The notes beneath the pieces were generated by a model. The model made no database searches and was not told the origin of the DNA. It saw only the letters and a program-made list of their open reading frames with translations. A DNA stretch of 64,000 bases from the NCBI RefSeq assembly GCF_900156505.1, contig NZ_FTPR01000001.1, forward strand, positions 248,001-312,000. Reading direction: 5' to 3'. This document shows positions 53,179-62,303 of the stretch, piece by piece. The number at the start of each line of letters is the position of its first letter. Within the stretch, counting starts at the first letter, position 1. The DNA is from Yoonia rosea (GTDB lineage: Bacteria > Pseudomonadota > Alphaproteobacteria > Rhodobacterales > Rhodobacteraceae). The position numbers and the translations under genes are program-made.

Positions 53179-54357
53179 CTATTTCAGCAACACAGGAATT
53201 TGTACGGCCCCGCGAAAGCCAAAACCGCGCCAGATGACGGCGTCAGTGTCGGGAATTTCCATGTCGGGGAACCGGTCAAACAGGATCGGCAGCATCACCT
53301 TGCCAACAGCGCGACGTGCGACATGCGTGCCTTGGCAGAAATGCGGGCCGTTTCCAAAGGATTGATGGGGGTTCTTGTCACGGTAGACCTGAAACTCCTC
53401 GCCGTTGTCATAGAGCTCTTCATCGCGGTTGGCGCTGGCTTGAATGGTCATGACCGTGTCACCCTTGGGGATCAGATAGCCGCGAATTTCCGTGTCTTCG
53501 GTGACGAGCCTTGATGAGGCCGAGATCGGTGCAACCCAGCGCACGCCTTCTTCAAAGGCTTTGTCCCAATCGTCGTTGCGCTTGACCTCTTCCAACTGGT
53601 CGGGGTTGGTCAGAAGGCCGTAGAGGATGGTGTTGAGCGCATCGCGTGGCTCATTGATCCCGCCCCCGATGGCGATTTTGATGTTGGCGTAGATTTGCGA
53701 CATCGCGATGGGATCATCGGCGTTGAGCATGACCGAAAAGGCCGAGTTGTTGGGTGCTGCGCGGTGGCGGTCCTGAATGCTGTCAAGCAACGCATCAATC
53801 GCGTCATTGGCGCGGTCGCTGCGCGCAAAAGGCGCGTCGCGCCAGCCGAAGTTGCCTGCCCCTTCGATCAGGGCTTGCGACCATTCGAGCATGTCCTCGT
53901 CGCTGGCCTCTTCCATCCCCAACAGGATTGCAAGGCCACGCGCGGCGTAGGCACCCGACAGGATCGAAAAGAGGTCAACCACCTCGCCGCGCGGCAGGCG
54001 GCCGACATAGTCACGGGCGATTTCCTCGTAACGTGGCATCCAGTCGTTCTGGATCACGCGTGCCGCAAAGGCGGGGGCCATCGCCATGCGTTCGCGGCGG
54101 TGTTCCTCGCCGTCCTTGCGCATCAGGGTATGGGCGCGGAAGGCGCGTTTCATGGGGGTGTTTGGGTCGTCCGAGCTGAAGATCTCGGGGTTGTCTTTGA
54201 CGTATTTGGTATCCGTGGCTTTGGTCAGAAGGGTGCGGCCGGCAGATTTGACGCGCAAGACGGGCGCTTCGGCGCGCAGGCGGCGGTAGATCGGAAATGG
54301 GTCGCGGTCCAATTGGTCCAGCGTGATCCGGTCATCGAGCGGTGCTTGCTTTGTCAT
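53179..54357 (-). CDS. Cytochrome P450
   Basis: This 392-residue soluble bacterial P450 has the haem-ligand loop SFGNGPHFCQGTHVARRAVG (Cys in HFCQG). The K-helix Glu/Arg pair is in FEEGVRWVAP, with PERF-region residues after. The I helix reads IAIGGGINEPRDALNTILYG: the usual acid-Thr pair (A-G-x-x-T) is replaced by GGINEPRD, so oxygen activation or substrate anchoring may differ. No ferredoxin or reductase gene is next to it. The operon context suggests hydroxylation or O-demethylation of an aromatic compound, as an inference. Confidence 0.9.
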   Translation of the reverse strand: MTKQAPLDDRITLDQLDRDPFPIYRRLRAEAPVLRVKSAGRTLLTKATDTKYVKDNPEIFSSDDPNTPMKRAFRAHTLMRKDGEEHRRERMAMAPAFAARVIQNDWMPRYEEIARDYVGRLPRGEVVDLFSILSGAYAARGLAILLGMEEASDEDMLEWSQALIEGAGNFGWRDAPFARSDRANDAIDALLDSIQDRHRAAPNNSAFSVMLNADDPIAMSQIYANIKIAIGGGINEPRDALNTILYGLLTNPDQLEEVKRNDDWDKAFEEGVRWVAPISASSRLVTEDTEIRGYLIPKGDTVMTIQASANRDEELYDNGEEFQVYRDKNPHQSFGNGPHFCQGTHVARRAVGKVMLPILFDRFPDMEIPDTDAVIWRGFGFRGAVQIPVLLK

Positions 54358-54383
54358 CGTCGCAACCTTTCCGGCCTGGGGGC

Positions 54384-55271
54384 CTAAACGGTTTCACCCA
54401 GGATCCGCAGGGCGTTTTCCTTAAGGATCAGAGGGCGGACCTCGTCTTTGAACGGAGCATTTTCAAAGTCGGCCAACCAGCGGTCCGGCGTGATCGCGGG
54501 CCAGTCGGACCCGAAGAGCATTTTCTTTTTGAGGATCGAATTGGCGTAGCGGACGAACGTCTCGGGGAAGTATTTGGGCGACCAGCCTGACATGTCGTAG
54601 TAGACATTGGGCTTGTGCTGGGCGACGGCAAGGCCTTCCTCGGTCCATGGAAAAGACGGGTGCGCCAGCACGATGGGCATGTCGGGGAAGTCGACCGCCA
54701 CATCATCAAGGTGCATCGGATTGGAATATTTCAGCCGCATTCCCATACCGCCGCGCATGCCGGACCCGACACCGGTCTGCCCGGTGTGGAAAAGCGTGAT
54801 CGCCCCTTCTTCGGCGCAGGCTTCAAGCACGGCATAGGCGGTGTCGCGATCGTTGGGAAAGAAGCCCTGCATCGTGGGATGGAATTTGAAACCGCGCACG
54901 CCGAATTCGCGTACCAGACGGCGGACTTCGCGCGCGCCGGCCTTCCCCTTATGCGGATCAACCGAGGCAAAAGGGATCAGGATGTCATCGTTCTCGGCGC
55001 AGAGTTGCGCGACTTCTTCGTTGGAATAGCGCCGGAATCCGGTTTCGCGTTCCGCATCGACGGGAAAGATCACGGCGGCGATATTGCGTTCGCGGTAGTA
55101 GTTGGCGGTGTCCTGTACCGTGGGCAACATGCCCTTCGCGCCTGCGGGGTTTTTGAAGTAGGCGGCCATGCCTGCCTGAAATTCATTGTACCCGTCATCG
55201 CGATGGTCACAGCAGGGCTCTTCTGCGTGGGTGTGAAAATCAATTGCTTTCACCGAGGCGAAATCGACCAT
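54384..55271 (-). CDS. Amidohydrolase-family metal-dependent hydrolase
   Basis: This 295-residue TIM-barrel hydrolase of the amidohydrolase-2 type (ACMSD/4-oxalomesaconate-hydratase-like) starts VKAIDFHTHAEEPCCDH. The HTH pair is the N-terminal metal motif. Further blocks are FKFHPTMQGFFPNDRDTAYA, LFHTGQTGVGSGMRGGMGMR, PIVLAHPSFPWTEEGLAVAQ and LFGSDWPAITPDRWLADFEN, where HTG, AHP and SDWP supply remaining ligands. Decarboxylation or C-C hydrolysis of an aromatic-derived acid is likely. The GGGAGG Shine-Dalgarno sets the start. First gene of its operon. Confidence 0.88.
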   Translation of the reverse strand: MVDFASVKAIDFHTHAEEPCCDHRDDGYNEFQAGMAAYFKNPAGAKGMLPTVQDTANYYRERNIAAVIFPVDAERETGFRRYSNEEVAQLCAENDDILIPFASVDPHKGKAGAREVRRLVREFGVRGFKFHPTMQGFFPNDRDTAYAVLEACAEEGAITLFHTGQTGVGSGMRGGMGMRLKYSNPMHLDDVAVDFPDMPIVLAHPSFPWTEEGLAVAQHKPNVYYDMSGWSPKYFPETFVRYANSILKKKMLFGSDWPAITPDRWLADFENAPFKDEVRPLILKENALRILGETV

Positions 55272-55321
55272 GTAAACCTCCCGCATGACCAGTCTGTGCA
55301 AAAAAAGATATACAGCAAAAC

Positions 55322-55338
55322 TGTTAACCTATACAACA
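55322..55338 (+). promoter_or_regulatory. Probable MarR operator, site 1
   Basis: The 17-mer TGTTAACCTATACAACA lies in the 96-base divergent gap between the amidohydrolase and crotonase genes and is preceded by GCAAAAC. The same extended sequence, with few changes and in reverse orientation, occurs at 62287-62303 upstream of the MarR gene. Ends TGTT/AACA are palindromic. Confidence 0.65.
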
Positions 55339-55367
55339 TTTTTCAGGAATGAGTTTTTACGGAGAGA

Positions 55368-56153
55368 ATGATGCGGTCTTCGGATCTGGATACCTCTGTC
55401 ACACGCGTTGACCTGGACGGCGATGTTGCGACCATCGTTTTCAACCGTCCTGACAAGCGCAATGCAATGAACGACGCGCTGGTCGATGCGCTTGACGCTT
55501 TCTTCTCCAACCCGCCAGAGGGTGTGAATGCCGTTATTCTACGCGGTGAGGGCGGGCATTTCTGTTCCGGTCTTGATCTGGCCGAACATGAAAGCCGCAA
55601 ACCAATCCCCGGCGTTTACCATTCGCGCAACTGGCACCGTGTGTCCGAGTTGATCGAGTTTGGCGGCTTGCCTGTCATCTCGGTTCTGACTGGTGCGGTG
55701 ATCGGTGGCGGGCTTGAGATTGCGACATCGACTCATGTGCGGATTGCAGAGCCATCGGTGCGGTTTCAACTGCCCGAAGGGCGGCGCGGTATCTTTGTTG
55801 GTGGCGGGGCGACCGTGCGGGTGGGCCGGATTCTCGGTGCTGACCGGATGCGCGAGATGATGTTGACGGGCCGCAGCTATGGCGCCGAAGATGGACTGGC
55901 GATGGGGTTGGCCCATTATGCTGTTGAAGAAGGCGAGGGTCTGGCCCTTGCGCAAAAGCTGGCGCGCCGTATCGCGGATAATGCGCCATTTTCAAATTAC
56001 CTGATGATCAATGCGATTTCGCGCATCGGGGATATGTCGCGCAGTGACGGGCTCTTCACCGAGAGCCTTGCGGCAGCAATGTCTCAGTCATCTGATGGCG
56101 CAAAAGAAGGGCTGCGCGCCTTTCTTGAGAAGCGGGAGCCAAAATTTAGGTGA
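55368..56153 (+). CDS. Enoyl-CoA hydratase/crotonase-family protein
   Basis: This 261-residue crotonase shows the oxyanion-hole block GGHFCSGLDLAEHE and GAVIGGGLEIATSTHVRIAE. The active-site loop is LPEGRRGIFVGGGATVRVGR: one Glu (LPEG) is present, but the second Glu position of classic hydratases is not Glu. It may be a hydratase-lyase or isomerase acting on the aryl-CoA made by the feruloyl-CoA-synthase-like ligase. Either ATG of the MM pair can start, with GGAGAG before it. It precedes a TRAP operon by 76 bases. Confidence 0.88.
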   Translation: MMRSSDLDTSVTRVDLDGDVATIVFNRPDKRNAMNDALVDALDAFFSNPPEGVNAVILRGEGGHFCSGLDLAEHESRKPIPGVYHSRNWHRVSELIEFGGLPVISVLTGAVIGGGLEIATSTHVRIAEPSVRFQLPEGRRGIFVGGGATVRVGRILGADRMREMMLTGRSYGAEDGLAMGLAHYAVEEGEGLALAQKLARRIADNAPFSNYLMINAISRIGDMSRSDGLFTESLAAAMSQSSDGAKEGLRAFLEKREPKFR

Positions 56154-56229
56154 CAAAAGGCTGAACTAGCGCGCAGTGTGAAAGACGCATTGCGCACGAA
56201 CACACAGATAATCTTTGGGAGGAGATATC

Positions 56230-57279
56230 ATGAAGAGAAGAGACTTTCTGAAAACGACGGCAGCCGGCGCACTTGCTGTTGGCGCGGCGCCACATATGGC
56301 CTTTGCGCAGGATGCAACCTTGCGGTTCCACCAGTTCCTGCCACCTGTTGCGCCGCTGCCTGCCGCTGCGTTCAAACCGTGGGGTGAGCGGCTTGAGGCC
56401 GCTTCGGGTGGCCGTTTGCGCATTCAGCACTTCGACGCAATGGCCCTTGGTGGGCGTCCGCCAGAGCTGCTTGATCAGGCGCGTGACGGTGTTGTCGATA
56501 TCGCGATGTCTGTTGTGGGCTACACCCCCGGACGTTTCCCGCGGACCGAGGTGTTCGAATTGCCTTTCATCATGAAGGATTCGATTGCCACTTCGTTGGC
56601 ATTCCAGCAGATGATCGAAGAAGACTTTGCGGAAAGCGAATACGGCGACTTCAAAGTCTTGGCCGGTTGGGTCCACGGACCTGGACTCATCCACTCGGAA
56701 GAGCCGATTGCGCGGCTGGAGGATATGGCGGGCAAGACCCTGCGTGGGCCGACCCGTATTATCAACGATCTGCTGTCCGAACTGGGTGCTGAACCTGTGG
56801 GCATGCCGTTGCCCGCGATCCCCGAGGCGCTGTCCAAAGGGGTCATCAACGGCACGGTCATTCCGTGGGAAGTGACACCGTCGATCCGTCTGACGGAACT
56901 TGTCAGCAACCACACTGCATTCGGTGGGCCAGAGGCGCTCTATACTGCCACGATCATCATGGTGATGAACAAGTCCGCCTACGAGGCGCTTCCGGATGAC
57001 TTGCGTGAAATCCTCGATGCCGAGAGCGGTGCTGCGATGGCGCAGGCCTTCTCTCAGGTGATGTTCGATTACGACGCGCCGGGTCGCGACATTGCGGTGA
57101 ATGCGGGCAACAACATCATCACATTGGATGAGGCAGAAGTGGCCCGTTGGAAGGAAGCAGCACAGCCGGTTATCGACAGATGGGTTGCTGAAATGGATGC
57201 CAAAGGCATCGACGGTCAGGCACTGATCGACCGCGCGAAACAGCTGATCGACGAGAAAACAGCGATGCTTGCGGGCTAG
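56230..57279 (+). CDS. TRAP transporter substrate-binding protein (DctP family), system 2
   Basis: This 349-residue protein has a twin-arginine-like leader (MKRRDFLKTTAAGALAVGAA, ending MAFAQD). DctP blocks are IQHFDAMALGGRPPELLDQA, DGVVDIAMSVVGYTPGRFPR, LEDMAGKTLRGPTRIINDLL and LPAIPEALSKGVINGTVIPW. The Shine-Dalgarno TGGGAGGAG fixes the start. By context it probably binds an aromatic acid such as a hydroxycinnamate. The ligand is inferred. Confidence 0.9.
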   Translation: MKRRDFLKTTAAGALAVGAAPHMAFAQDATLRFHQFLPPVAPLPAAAFKPWGERLEAASGGRLRIQHFDAMALGGRPPELLDQARDGVVDIAMSVVGYTPGRFPRTEVFELPFIMKDSIATSLAFQQMIEEDFAESEYGDFKVLAGWVHGPGLIHSEEPIARLEDMAGKTLRGPTRIINDLLSELGAEPVGMPLPAIPEALSKGVINGTVIPWEVTPSIRLTELVSNHTAFGGPEALYTATIIMVMNKSAYEALPDDLREILDAESGAAMAQAFSQVMFDYDAPGRDIAVNAGNNIITLDEAEVARWKEAAQPVIDRWVAEMDAKGIDGQALIDRAKQLIDEKTAMLAG

Positions 57280-57294
57280 CAGTTTTGGCGATTG

Positions 57295-57327
57295 ATCCGG
57301 GCGCCTGCAAAGACGCCCGGATTTTTG
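57295..57327 (+). terminator. Intra-operon terminator between dctP and dctQM (system 2)
   Basis: ATCCGGGCG pairs with CGCCCGGAT around a ten-base loop, directly followed by TTTTT. This is a good intrinsic terminator and probably lets only part of transcription continue into dctQM, giving excess binding protein. Confidence 0.85.
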
Positions 57328-57346
57328 CTGCGCTTGGGAGGGTGCA

Positions 57347-57877
57347 ATGTATCTGATGCTTTCACGAATGGCTGGAGGAGTGGCACGCCTTCTGGCGCTT
57401 GCGGGGGGTGCGTTGCTCTTGGCCATTGTGGTGCTGACGGTTGTGTCAATTGCCGGGCGCGCGTTGTTTTCGGCCGGTGTCTGCTGTGGCCCGATCCGTG
57501 GAATCTATGACTATACCGAGATTGCCGTCGGGGCCGCGATTTTTGCCTTTTTGCCGTGGTGTCAGTACATGAACTCCCATGCGGCTGTTGATCTGTTCAA
57601 ATCGACATTGCCCGATATCATGAACCGGTTTCTGAATGTTTTGATTGATGTGGGCATGCTGGTTCTGGCGACGCTGATTGCCCATCGGCTTTGGTTGGGC
57701 CTGCTGGATAAACAGCGTTATGGCGAAACCACCCTGATTGCCCAAATTCCTGTCTGGATCGGCTATGCCGCCTGTCTGGTGGGGGCTGTTGGATTTGTGC
57801 TTGTTGCCGCATTTTGTGTGATCCGGTCCGCACGCGGCCTGATCCGGAAAAACGCCCAAATGGAGCCCCAGTCATGA
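57347..57877 (+). CDS. TRAP transporter small permease (DctQ family), system 2
   Basis: This 176-residue membrane protein has four predicted helices (ALAGGALLLAIVVLTVVSIA, IAVGAAIFAFLPWCQYMNSH, VLIDVGMLVLATLIAHRLWL, AACLVGAVGFVLVAAFCVI). Typical DctQ size and layout. Its stop overlaps the dctM start (ATGA). Forms the membrane complex with the next gene. Confidence 0.9.
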   Translation: MYLMLSRMAGGVARLLALAGGALLLAIVVLTVVSIAGRALFSAGVCCGPIRGIYDYTEIAVGAAIFAFLPWCQYMNSHAAVDLFKSTLPDIMNRFLNVLIDVGMLVLATLIAHRLWLGLLDKQRYGETTLIAQIPVWIGYAACLVGAVGFVLVAAFCVIRSARGLIRKNAQMEPQS

Positions 57878-59202
57878 GCGATCTTGCGCTGGCCCTGTGG
57901 TCGTTTCCAGCCCTTTTGCTTTTGGTGTTTTTGCGGGTTCCGATTGCCTTGTCGATGATGGCTGTGGGCGTCTGCGGATCCTATCTGATTTACGGCACCT
58001 CGCTGCCGGTGCTGAATGCGTTCAAGAATGTGACCTATGGGACGTTCTCGAATTATTCGTATTCAATTATTCCGCTGTTTTTGCTGATGGGCCAGTTTGC
58101 GACCCTGTCCGGCATGTCGGCCTCGCTGTTCCGCGCGGCCGAAAGTTTTCTCGGGCACCGCCGCGGCGGTGTGGCGATGTCGGCGATCGGTGCCTGTGCC
58201 GGTTTTGGCGCGATTTGCGGAAGCTCACTGGCGACCGCCGCCACAATGGGGCAGGTGGCACTGCCAGAGTTGAAGCGCTACGGATATCCCGGATCCTTGG
58301 CAACGGGCGCTTTGGCAGCAGGGGGGACCTTGGGGATCCTGATCCCGCCGTCTGTGATCTTGGTGATCTACGCCATTCTGGCCGAGCAAAATATCGAAAA
58401 GCTGTTCGTGGCCGCTCTGGTGCCGGGCATTTTGGCTGCACTTGGCTATATCATCGCGATTTCCGTCTGGATGCGCGTGTCGCCCAATTCCGCGATGGTC
58501 AAAGACCGCGTGCCGTGGTCCGAGCGTCTGGTCGCGCTGGGCAAGGTCTGGCCTGTCCTGACGATCTTTGTGGTGGTCGTAGGGGGTATCTATATCGGTG
58601 TGTTTACGCCCACAGAGGCCGCAGCAGTGGGGGCCGCGGGCACGGGGTTGATCAGTATTTTGTCGGGGCAGATGACGTGGGCGAAACTGGGGCAGGCGAT
58701 CCTTGCGACCGCCAGTGCCTCGGCGATGATCTATCTGATTATTCTCGGTGCGGGGTTCTACAACAGCTTCTTGGCACTCAGCCAATTGCCACAGGTCGCC
58801 GCCGCATGGGTGGGAGAAGCGGGGCTTTCGCCTTGGGTCGTTTTGGCCGTGGTCCTGTTCATGTATCTGATTTTCGGCTGTGTGATGGACAGCCTGTCGA
58901 TGGTGCTTTTGACGGTGCCGATTATCTATCCGATTATGATCGTGCTGGATTTCGGCATGTCGCCGCAGGATTTCGGGCTGTGGTTCGGTATTCTGGTGCT
59001 GATCGTGGTCGAGGTCGGGCTCATCACGCCGCCTGTGGGTCTGAACCTGTTCATTATCAACGGGATGGCCAAAGATACGCCGATCAAAGAAACCTATAAG
59101 GGCGCGTTGCCATTCGTGATCACCGATCTGATCCGCGTCGTTATTCTGACGGCGTTTCCGGCGATCACGCTGTGGCTCGTCTGGTTTATCGACAGCTTTT
59201 AG
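57874..59202 (+). CDS. TRAP transporter large permease (DctM family), system 2
   Basis: This 442-residue permease has typical DctM blocks: IPLFLLMGQFATLSGMSASL, GFGAICGSSLATAATMGQVA, GTLGILIPPSVILVIYAILA, YIGVFTPTEAAAVGAAGTGL and EVGLITPPVGLNLFIING. The start is the ATG overlapping dctQ rather than an upstream one. It overlaps the convergent CoA-ligase gene by four bases. Confidence 0.93.
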   Translation: MSDLALALWSFPALLLLVFLRVPIALSMMAVGVCGSYLIYGTSLPVLNAFKNVTYGTFSNYSYSIIPLFLLMGQFATLSGMSASLFRAAESFLGHRRGGVAMSAIGACAGFGAICGSSLATAATMGQVALPELKRYGYPGSLATGALAAGGTLGILIPPSVILVIYAILAEQNIEKLFVAALVPGILAALGYIIAISVWMRVSPNSAMVKDRVPWSERLVALGKVWPVLTIFVVVVGGIYIGVFTPTEAAAVGAAGTGLISILSGQMTWAKLGQAILATASASAMIYLIILGAGFYNSFLALSQLPQVAAAWVGEAGLSPWVVLAVVLFMYLIFGCVMDSLSMVLLTVPIIYPIMIVLDFGMSPQDFGLWFGILVLIVVEVGLITPPVGLNLFIINGMAKDTPIKETYKGALPFVITDLIRVVILTAFPAITLWLVWFIDSF

Positions 59203-60983
59203 ACAGCGATGACCACAGGATCATCGCTGTAAAGACGGGCGAGTGTCTCTGCGCGGTTGCTGCGCAGGGCGCGCTGGTTGAGCGAACCTTTTTCGGTCAC
59301 CTCGCCTTTGTCGAAACTGGGCTGTTCCGTCAGCACAATAATCCGCCGCACGCGACTGGCAGATCCGGTGGCGGCCTTTGCTGCCGCTGCCAGTTTCTCG
59401 GACAAGGCGGCGCGGAGCGCGGTCGCATCCATCTGTGCGGCGGCGGGTGACAAAAGCACCATCGCGCCAAGTTGGGCCTGATCTTCACCGGTGATGACCG
59501 CGTCACGGATCAACCCGTCCATCGCATCGACCAATCCGGCGCGCACGGCACCGACGGCCACCCATGTGCCGGTTGAGAGCTTGAAGTTTTCCGCGATCCG
59601 CCCGTCAAAGAAGAACCCTTTCGAGAAATCATCGGGGTCAGCAGGGCGCAGGGCATCGCCCATGCAGTAGTAGCCCTCATCATCAAAGGCTTTGGCGGTC
59701 TGTGCGGCGTCGCCATAATAGCCCGGAAAGATTGTGGGGCCTTTGATGCGTGCCTCAAGCTTGCCGCCATTGGGCACAAGCTTTAGTGCCAGCCCGCGCG
59801 AAATCACACCGACATTGCCGGATTTTTCCTGTGGTTCGGTACAGGCCAGCGCGAAGGGTGCAGTTTCGGTCGCGCCCAGCCCTGTGGCCAGCAGCACCTC
59901 GTGCCCGGTGGTCGCTCGTCCGGCGGCGCGCAAACGGTCCCACGTGCGCTGGGCCATACCGGCCCCGGCGTAGAACATCATGCCAAGCTTGCCAAAGAAG
60001 GTCTGTGCAAGGGCAGGGTCCGTCTCAAGCTGCTCGACCAGCATGTCGTAGCCCATGGGCACGTTGAAGTACCATGTGCAGGAGATTTCGCGCAGGTTGC
60101 GCAGGGTTTCATCGAACTTGCCCGGCACGGGCCTTCCATCGTCGATGTAATAGCTGCCGCCATTCGTCATCACGAGATAAAACACCTTGTTGCCCGCCGC
60201 GGTGTGGTTCCACGGGCCCCAGTCCAGCACAACGGGCGGTTCTTTGGTCAGGAAGCGGTAGCAATCGCGCACGACGGCCTGCATGGCACAGATCATGCGG
60301 TTGGTATTGATCACCGCCTTGGGTGATCCGGTTGACCCTGAGGTGAAGAGGTACTTGACGACCGTATCGGGGGTAAGCGCGGCGCGGGCGGTGTCGGCGG
60401 GTGCGGGGTCTGTTTCAAGCAGGCTTTCGAAACTGACGGCCCCGTCGCCGAGGTTGCGCAGATTAATTACCTTGCGGTCGGGCGCGCTGATCGCTTTCAA
60501 CGCATCCGCAAACTGCGCTCCATCGTCTGCGAAAACGGCGCCCGGATTGAGCAATTCAGCGATATTGCGCAGCTTGGCGTGATCGGTCGAGACCAGCGAA
60601 TAGGCCGGTGAGAGCGGCGCATAGGGCACGCCCACGTAAGCGCAGGCCATGCCAAGAAGTGCGTGTTCAAGGCTGTTTTCGGACAGCACGAGAAGCGGGC
60701 GGTCTGGTCCGAGGCCCATGGCCAGCAGGCCCGCGCCAATCGCTTTGGCTTGCGTACGACCTTCGGCGTAGGCGATATGCCGCCAGTCACCCCCAGCCGC
60801 ACGCCGGGCAACCCACGTGGTGTCAGGGGTCTCGTCCGCCCATTTGTCAAGATAAGCAGCCAGCAATTGCGGGTGATCCGGTAAATCCCCTTGCTGCCGG
60901 ATGATCACGGTTCCGTCGTCGCGGCGTTCGTAATCGAAGGTGGGGTTCCAGAAATCGGCGGAGGCAGAGGTTTGTGCCGTCAT
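59199..60983 (-). CDS. fcs: AMP-forming acyl-CoA ligase, feruloyl-CoA-synthase-like
   Basis: This 594-residue ANL-superfamily enzyme has adenylation motif VKYLFTSGSTGSPKAVINTN, and further blocks PVVLDWGPWNHTAAGNKVFY, NGGSYYIDDGRPVPGKFDET and LLATGLGATETAPFALACTE. A hinge region with FFFDGRIAENFKLSTGTWV completes it. The WGPWNHT and YYIDDGRP blocks are what I recall from feruloyl-CoA synthases. It would activate a hydroxycinnamate-type acid with CoA. Start 60983 is chosen 13 bases after the SDR stop. Co-transcribed with SDR and MarR. Symbol by resemblance only. Confidence 0.85.
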   Translation of the reverse strand: MTAQTSASADFWNPTFDYERRDDGTVIIRQQGDLPDHPQLLAAYLDKWADETPDTTWVARRAAGGDWRHIAYAEGRTQAKAIGAGLLAMGLGPDRPLLVLSENSLEHALLGMACAYVGVPYAPLSPAYSLVSTDHAKLRNIAELLNPGAVFADDGAQFADALKAISAPDRKVINLRNLGDGAVSFESLLETDPAPADTARAALTPDTVVKYLFTSGSTGSPKAVINTNRMICAMQAVVRDCYRFLTKEPPVVLDWGPWNHTAAGNKVFYLVMTNGGSYYIDDGRPVPGKFDETLRNLREISCTWYFNVPMGYDMLVEQLETDPALAQTFFGKLGMMFYAGAGMAQRTWDRLRAAGRATTGHEVLLATGLGATETAPFALACTEPQEKSGNVGVISRGLALKLVPNGGKLEARIKGPTIFPGYYGDAAQTAKAFDDEGYYCMGDALRPADPDDFSKGFFFDGRIAENFKLSTGTWVAVGAVRAGLVDAMDGLIRDAVITGEDQAQLGAMVLLSPAAAQMDATALRAALSEKLAAAAKAATGSASRVRRIIVLTEQPSFDKGEVTEKGSLNQRALRSNRAETLARLYSDDPVVIAV

Positions 60984-60996
60984 GGCCTTTGTCTTT

Positions 60997-61764
60997 CTAG
61001 CGTGGTGCCATGCGGATTGCGCCATCCAGACGAATGACCTCTCCGTTGAGCATCGGGTTGCGGGTGATGTGATCGACCATTTCGCCGTATTCGACTGGAT
61101 CGCCCAGACGGGACGGGAAGGGCACCTGTGCGCCAAGCGAGGCCTGCACCTCCTCTGGTAATTCACGCAGAAGCGGGGTGAGGAAAAGACCCGGTGCAAT
61201 GCTGCAAACGCGGATGCCCTTGTCGGCCAGATCGCGGGCCATCGGCAGGGTCATGCCCACGATGCCGCCTTTGCTCGCAGAGTAAGCCAACTGCCCGATC
61301 TGCCCGTCGTAGGCTGCGACCGAGGCGGTGTTGATGATCACACCACGCGCGCCGTCGCTGTCAATCGGGTCCGCTGCCACCATGCGGGCCGCTGCCTGGC
61401 TGGCGCAGTTGAAACTGCCGATCAGGTTCACGCGGATTATGCGGTCAAACATGTCCGGGTCGTGGGCTTCGCCACGTGACACGGTTTTGGCTGCCGCGGC
61501 GATGCCTGCGCAATTGACCAGAACGCGGGTCGGGCCATGGGCGGTCTCGGCATTGGCAATTCCGTCAGCAACAGATTGAGGGTCTGAAACATCGACAGCG
61601 GCAAATATGCCGCCGATCTTGTCGGCCTGCGCCTGCCCTGCGGTCGTGTTCATATCAAAGATCGTGACCTTCAGCCCGCTTGCCGCAAGCCTTTCAGCGG
61701 TTGCGGCGCCAAGCCCCGAGGCCGCACCTGTGACGATTGCGCCATGTCCTGACCAATCTTGCAT
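60997..61764 (-). CDS. Short-chain dehydrogenase, 3-hydroxyacyl-CoA dehydrogenase type-2-like
   Basis: This 255-residue SDR has cofactor motif GAIVTGAASGLGAATAERLA, NAG-like LVNCAGIAAAAKTV, and catalytic YxxxK in LAYSASKGGIVGMTLPMARD. The C-terminus VIRLDGAIRMAPR is as in HSD17B10-type enzymes that oxidise 3-hydroxyacyl-CoA. It follows the marR stop with a one-base overlap (TAATG). It probably handles the hydrated aryl-CoA in side-chain shortening. Confidence 0.88.
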   Translation of the reverse strand: MQDWSGHGAIVTGAASGLGAATAERLAASGLKVTIFDMNTTAGQAQADKIGGIFAAVDVSDPQSVADGIANAETAHGPTRVLVNCAGIAAAAKTVSRGEAHDPDMFDRIIRVNLIGSFNCASQAAARMVAADPIDSDGARGVIINTASVAAYDGQIGQLAYSASKGGIVGMTLPMARDLADKGIRVCSIAPGLFLTPLLRELPEEVQASLGAQVPFPSRLGDPVEYGEMVDHITRNPMLNGEVIRLDGAIRMAPR

Positions 61765-62246
61765 TATGTGCTCTCCCTATCTGTCAGGCGGATTTTTTTC
61801 AAAAGCTTCATCAGCGTGTCTTTGTCCGACGCGGAGAGATCGGCCAAAAGACGATCTTCATGCGCCTGAACTGTCGCCAGAGTATCGTGATAGGCCAACT
61901 GCCCATCCGGCGTGGCCACAAGCGCCTGTATGCGCCGGTCATTGGGCACGACGCTGCGCGTTAACAAATTGCGGCGTTCAAGTTCATCAATGATGGCAAC
62001 CAGGCCCGAACGTTCGATGCCGAGCATCCTAGCCAGGCTGCTTTGGCTGATATTGGGATGGGCGACGACGAGGGACAGGGCGGAAAACGTGCGCGGCGAC
62101 AGACCGCCTTCGCCAAGTGCGGCGCGAAAATCCTTCTGGATCGCCACATAGGCCCGTTTCATATTGTAGCCAATCAGCGTTTCCAGATCCGGCACGACCC
62201 CTGTCGTATCAGTCTCTGTCTGTTTCGCAGCTGCGCGAGGTGCCAT
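61764..62246 (-). CDS. MarR-family regulator of the aromatic gene set
   Basis: This 160-residue winged-helix repressor has LSPRTFSALSLVVAHPNISQ, SSLARMLGIERSGLVAIIDE, LERRNLLTRSVVPNDRRIQA and a C-terminal dimerisation helix. It resembles CouR/FerR-type regulators that are released by hydroxycinnamoyl-CoA. It is first in the marR-SDR-fcs operon. A 17-bp site 41 bases upstream of its start recurs at the crotonase/amidohydrolase promoter, so both are probable targets. Confidence 0.88.
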   Translation of the reverse strand: MAPRAAAKQTETDTTGVVPDLETLIGYNMKRAYVAIQKDFRAALGEGGLSPRTFSALSLVVAHPNISQSSLARMLGIERSGLVAIIDELERRNLLTRSVVPNDRRIQALVATPDGQLAYHDTLATVQAHEDRLLADLSASDKDTLMKLLKKIRLTDREST

Positions 62247-62286
62247 AATATGCCTCCGTAGATCTATCGACAGGCATAGCGTATAT

Positions 62287-62303
62287 TGTTAAGTAGGTAA
62301 ACA
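62287..62303 (-). promoter_or_regulatory. Probable MarR operator, site 2
   Basis: TGTTAAGTAGGTAAACA on the plus strand, followed by GTTTTGC. Its reverse complement, GCAAAACTGTTTACCTAC, matches site 1 (GCAAAACTGTTAACCTAT) with only single changes. It lies between divergent marR and the DUF3237 gene. Confidence 0.65.

Noticed and set aside
57897..59099. 400-codon plus frame overlapping dctM
   Set aside because: It is the off-frame shadow of dctM. The DctM frame has all family motifs, and this one is Arg/Gly-rich with no pattern.
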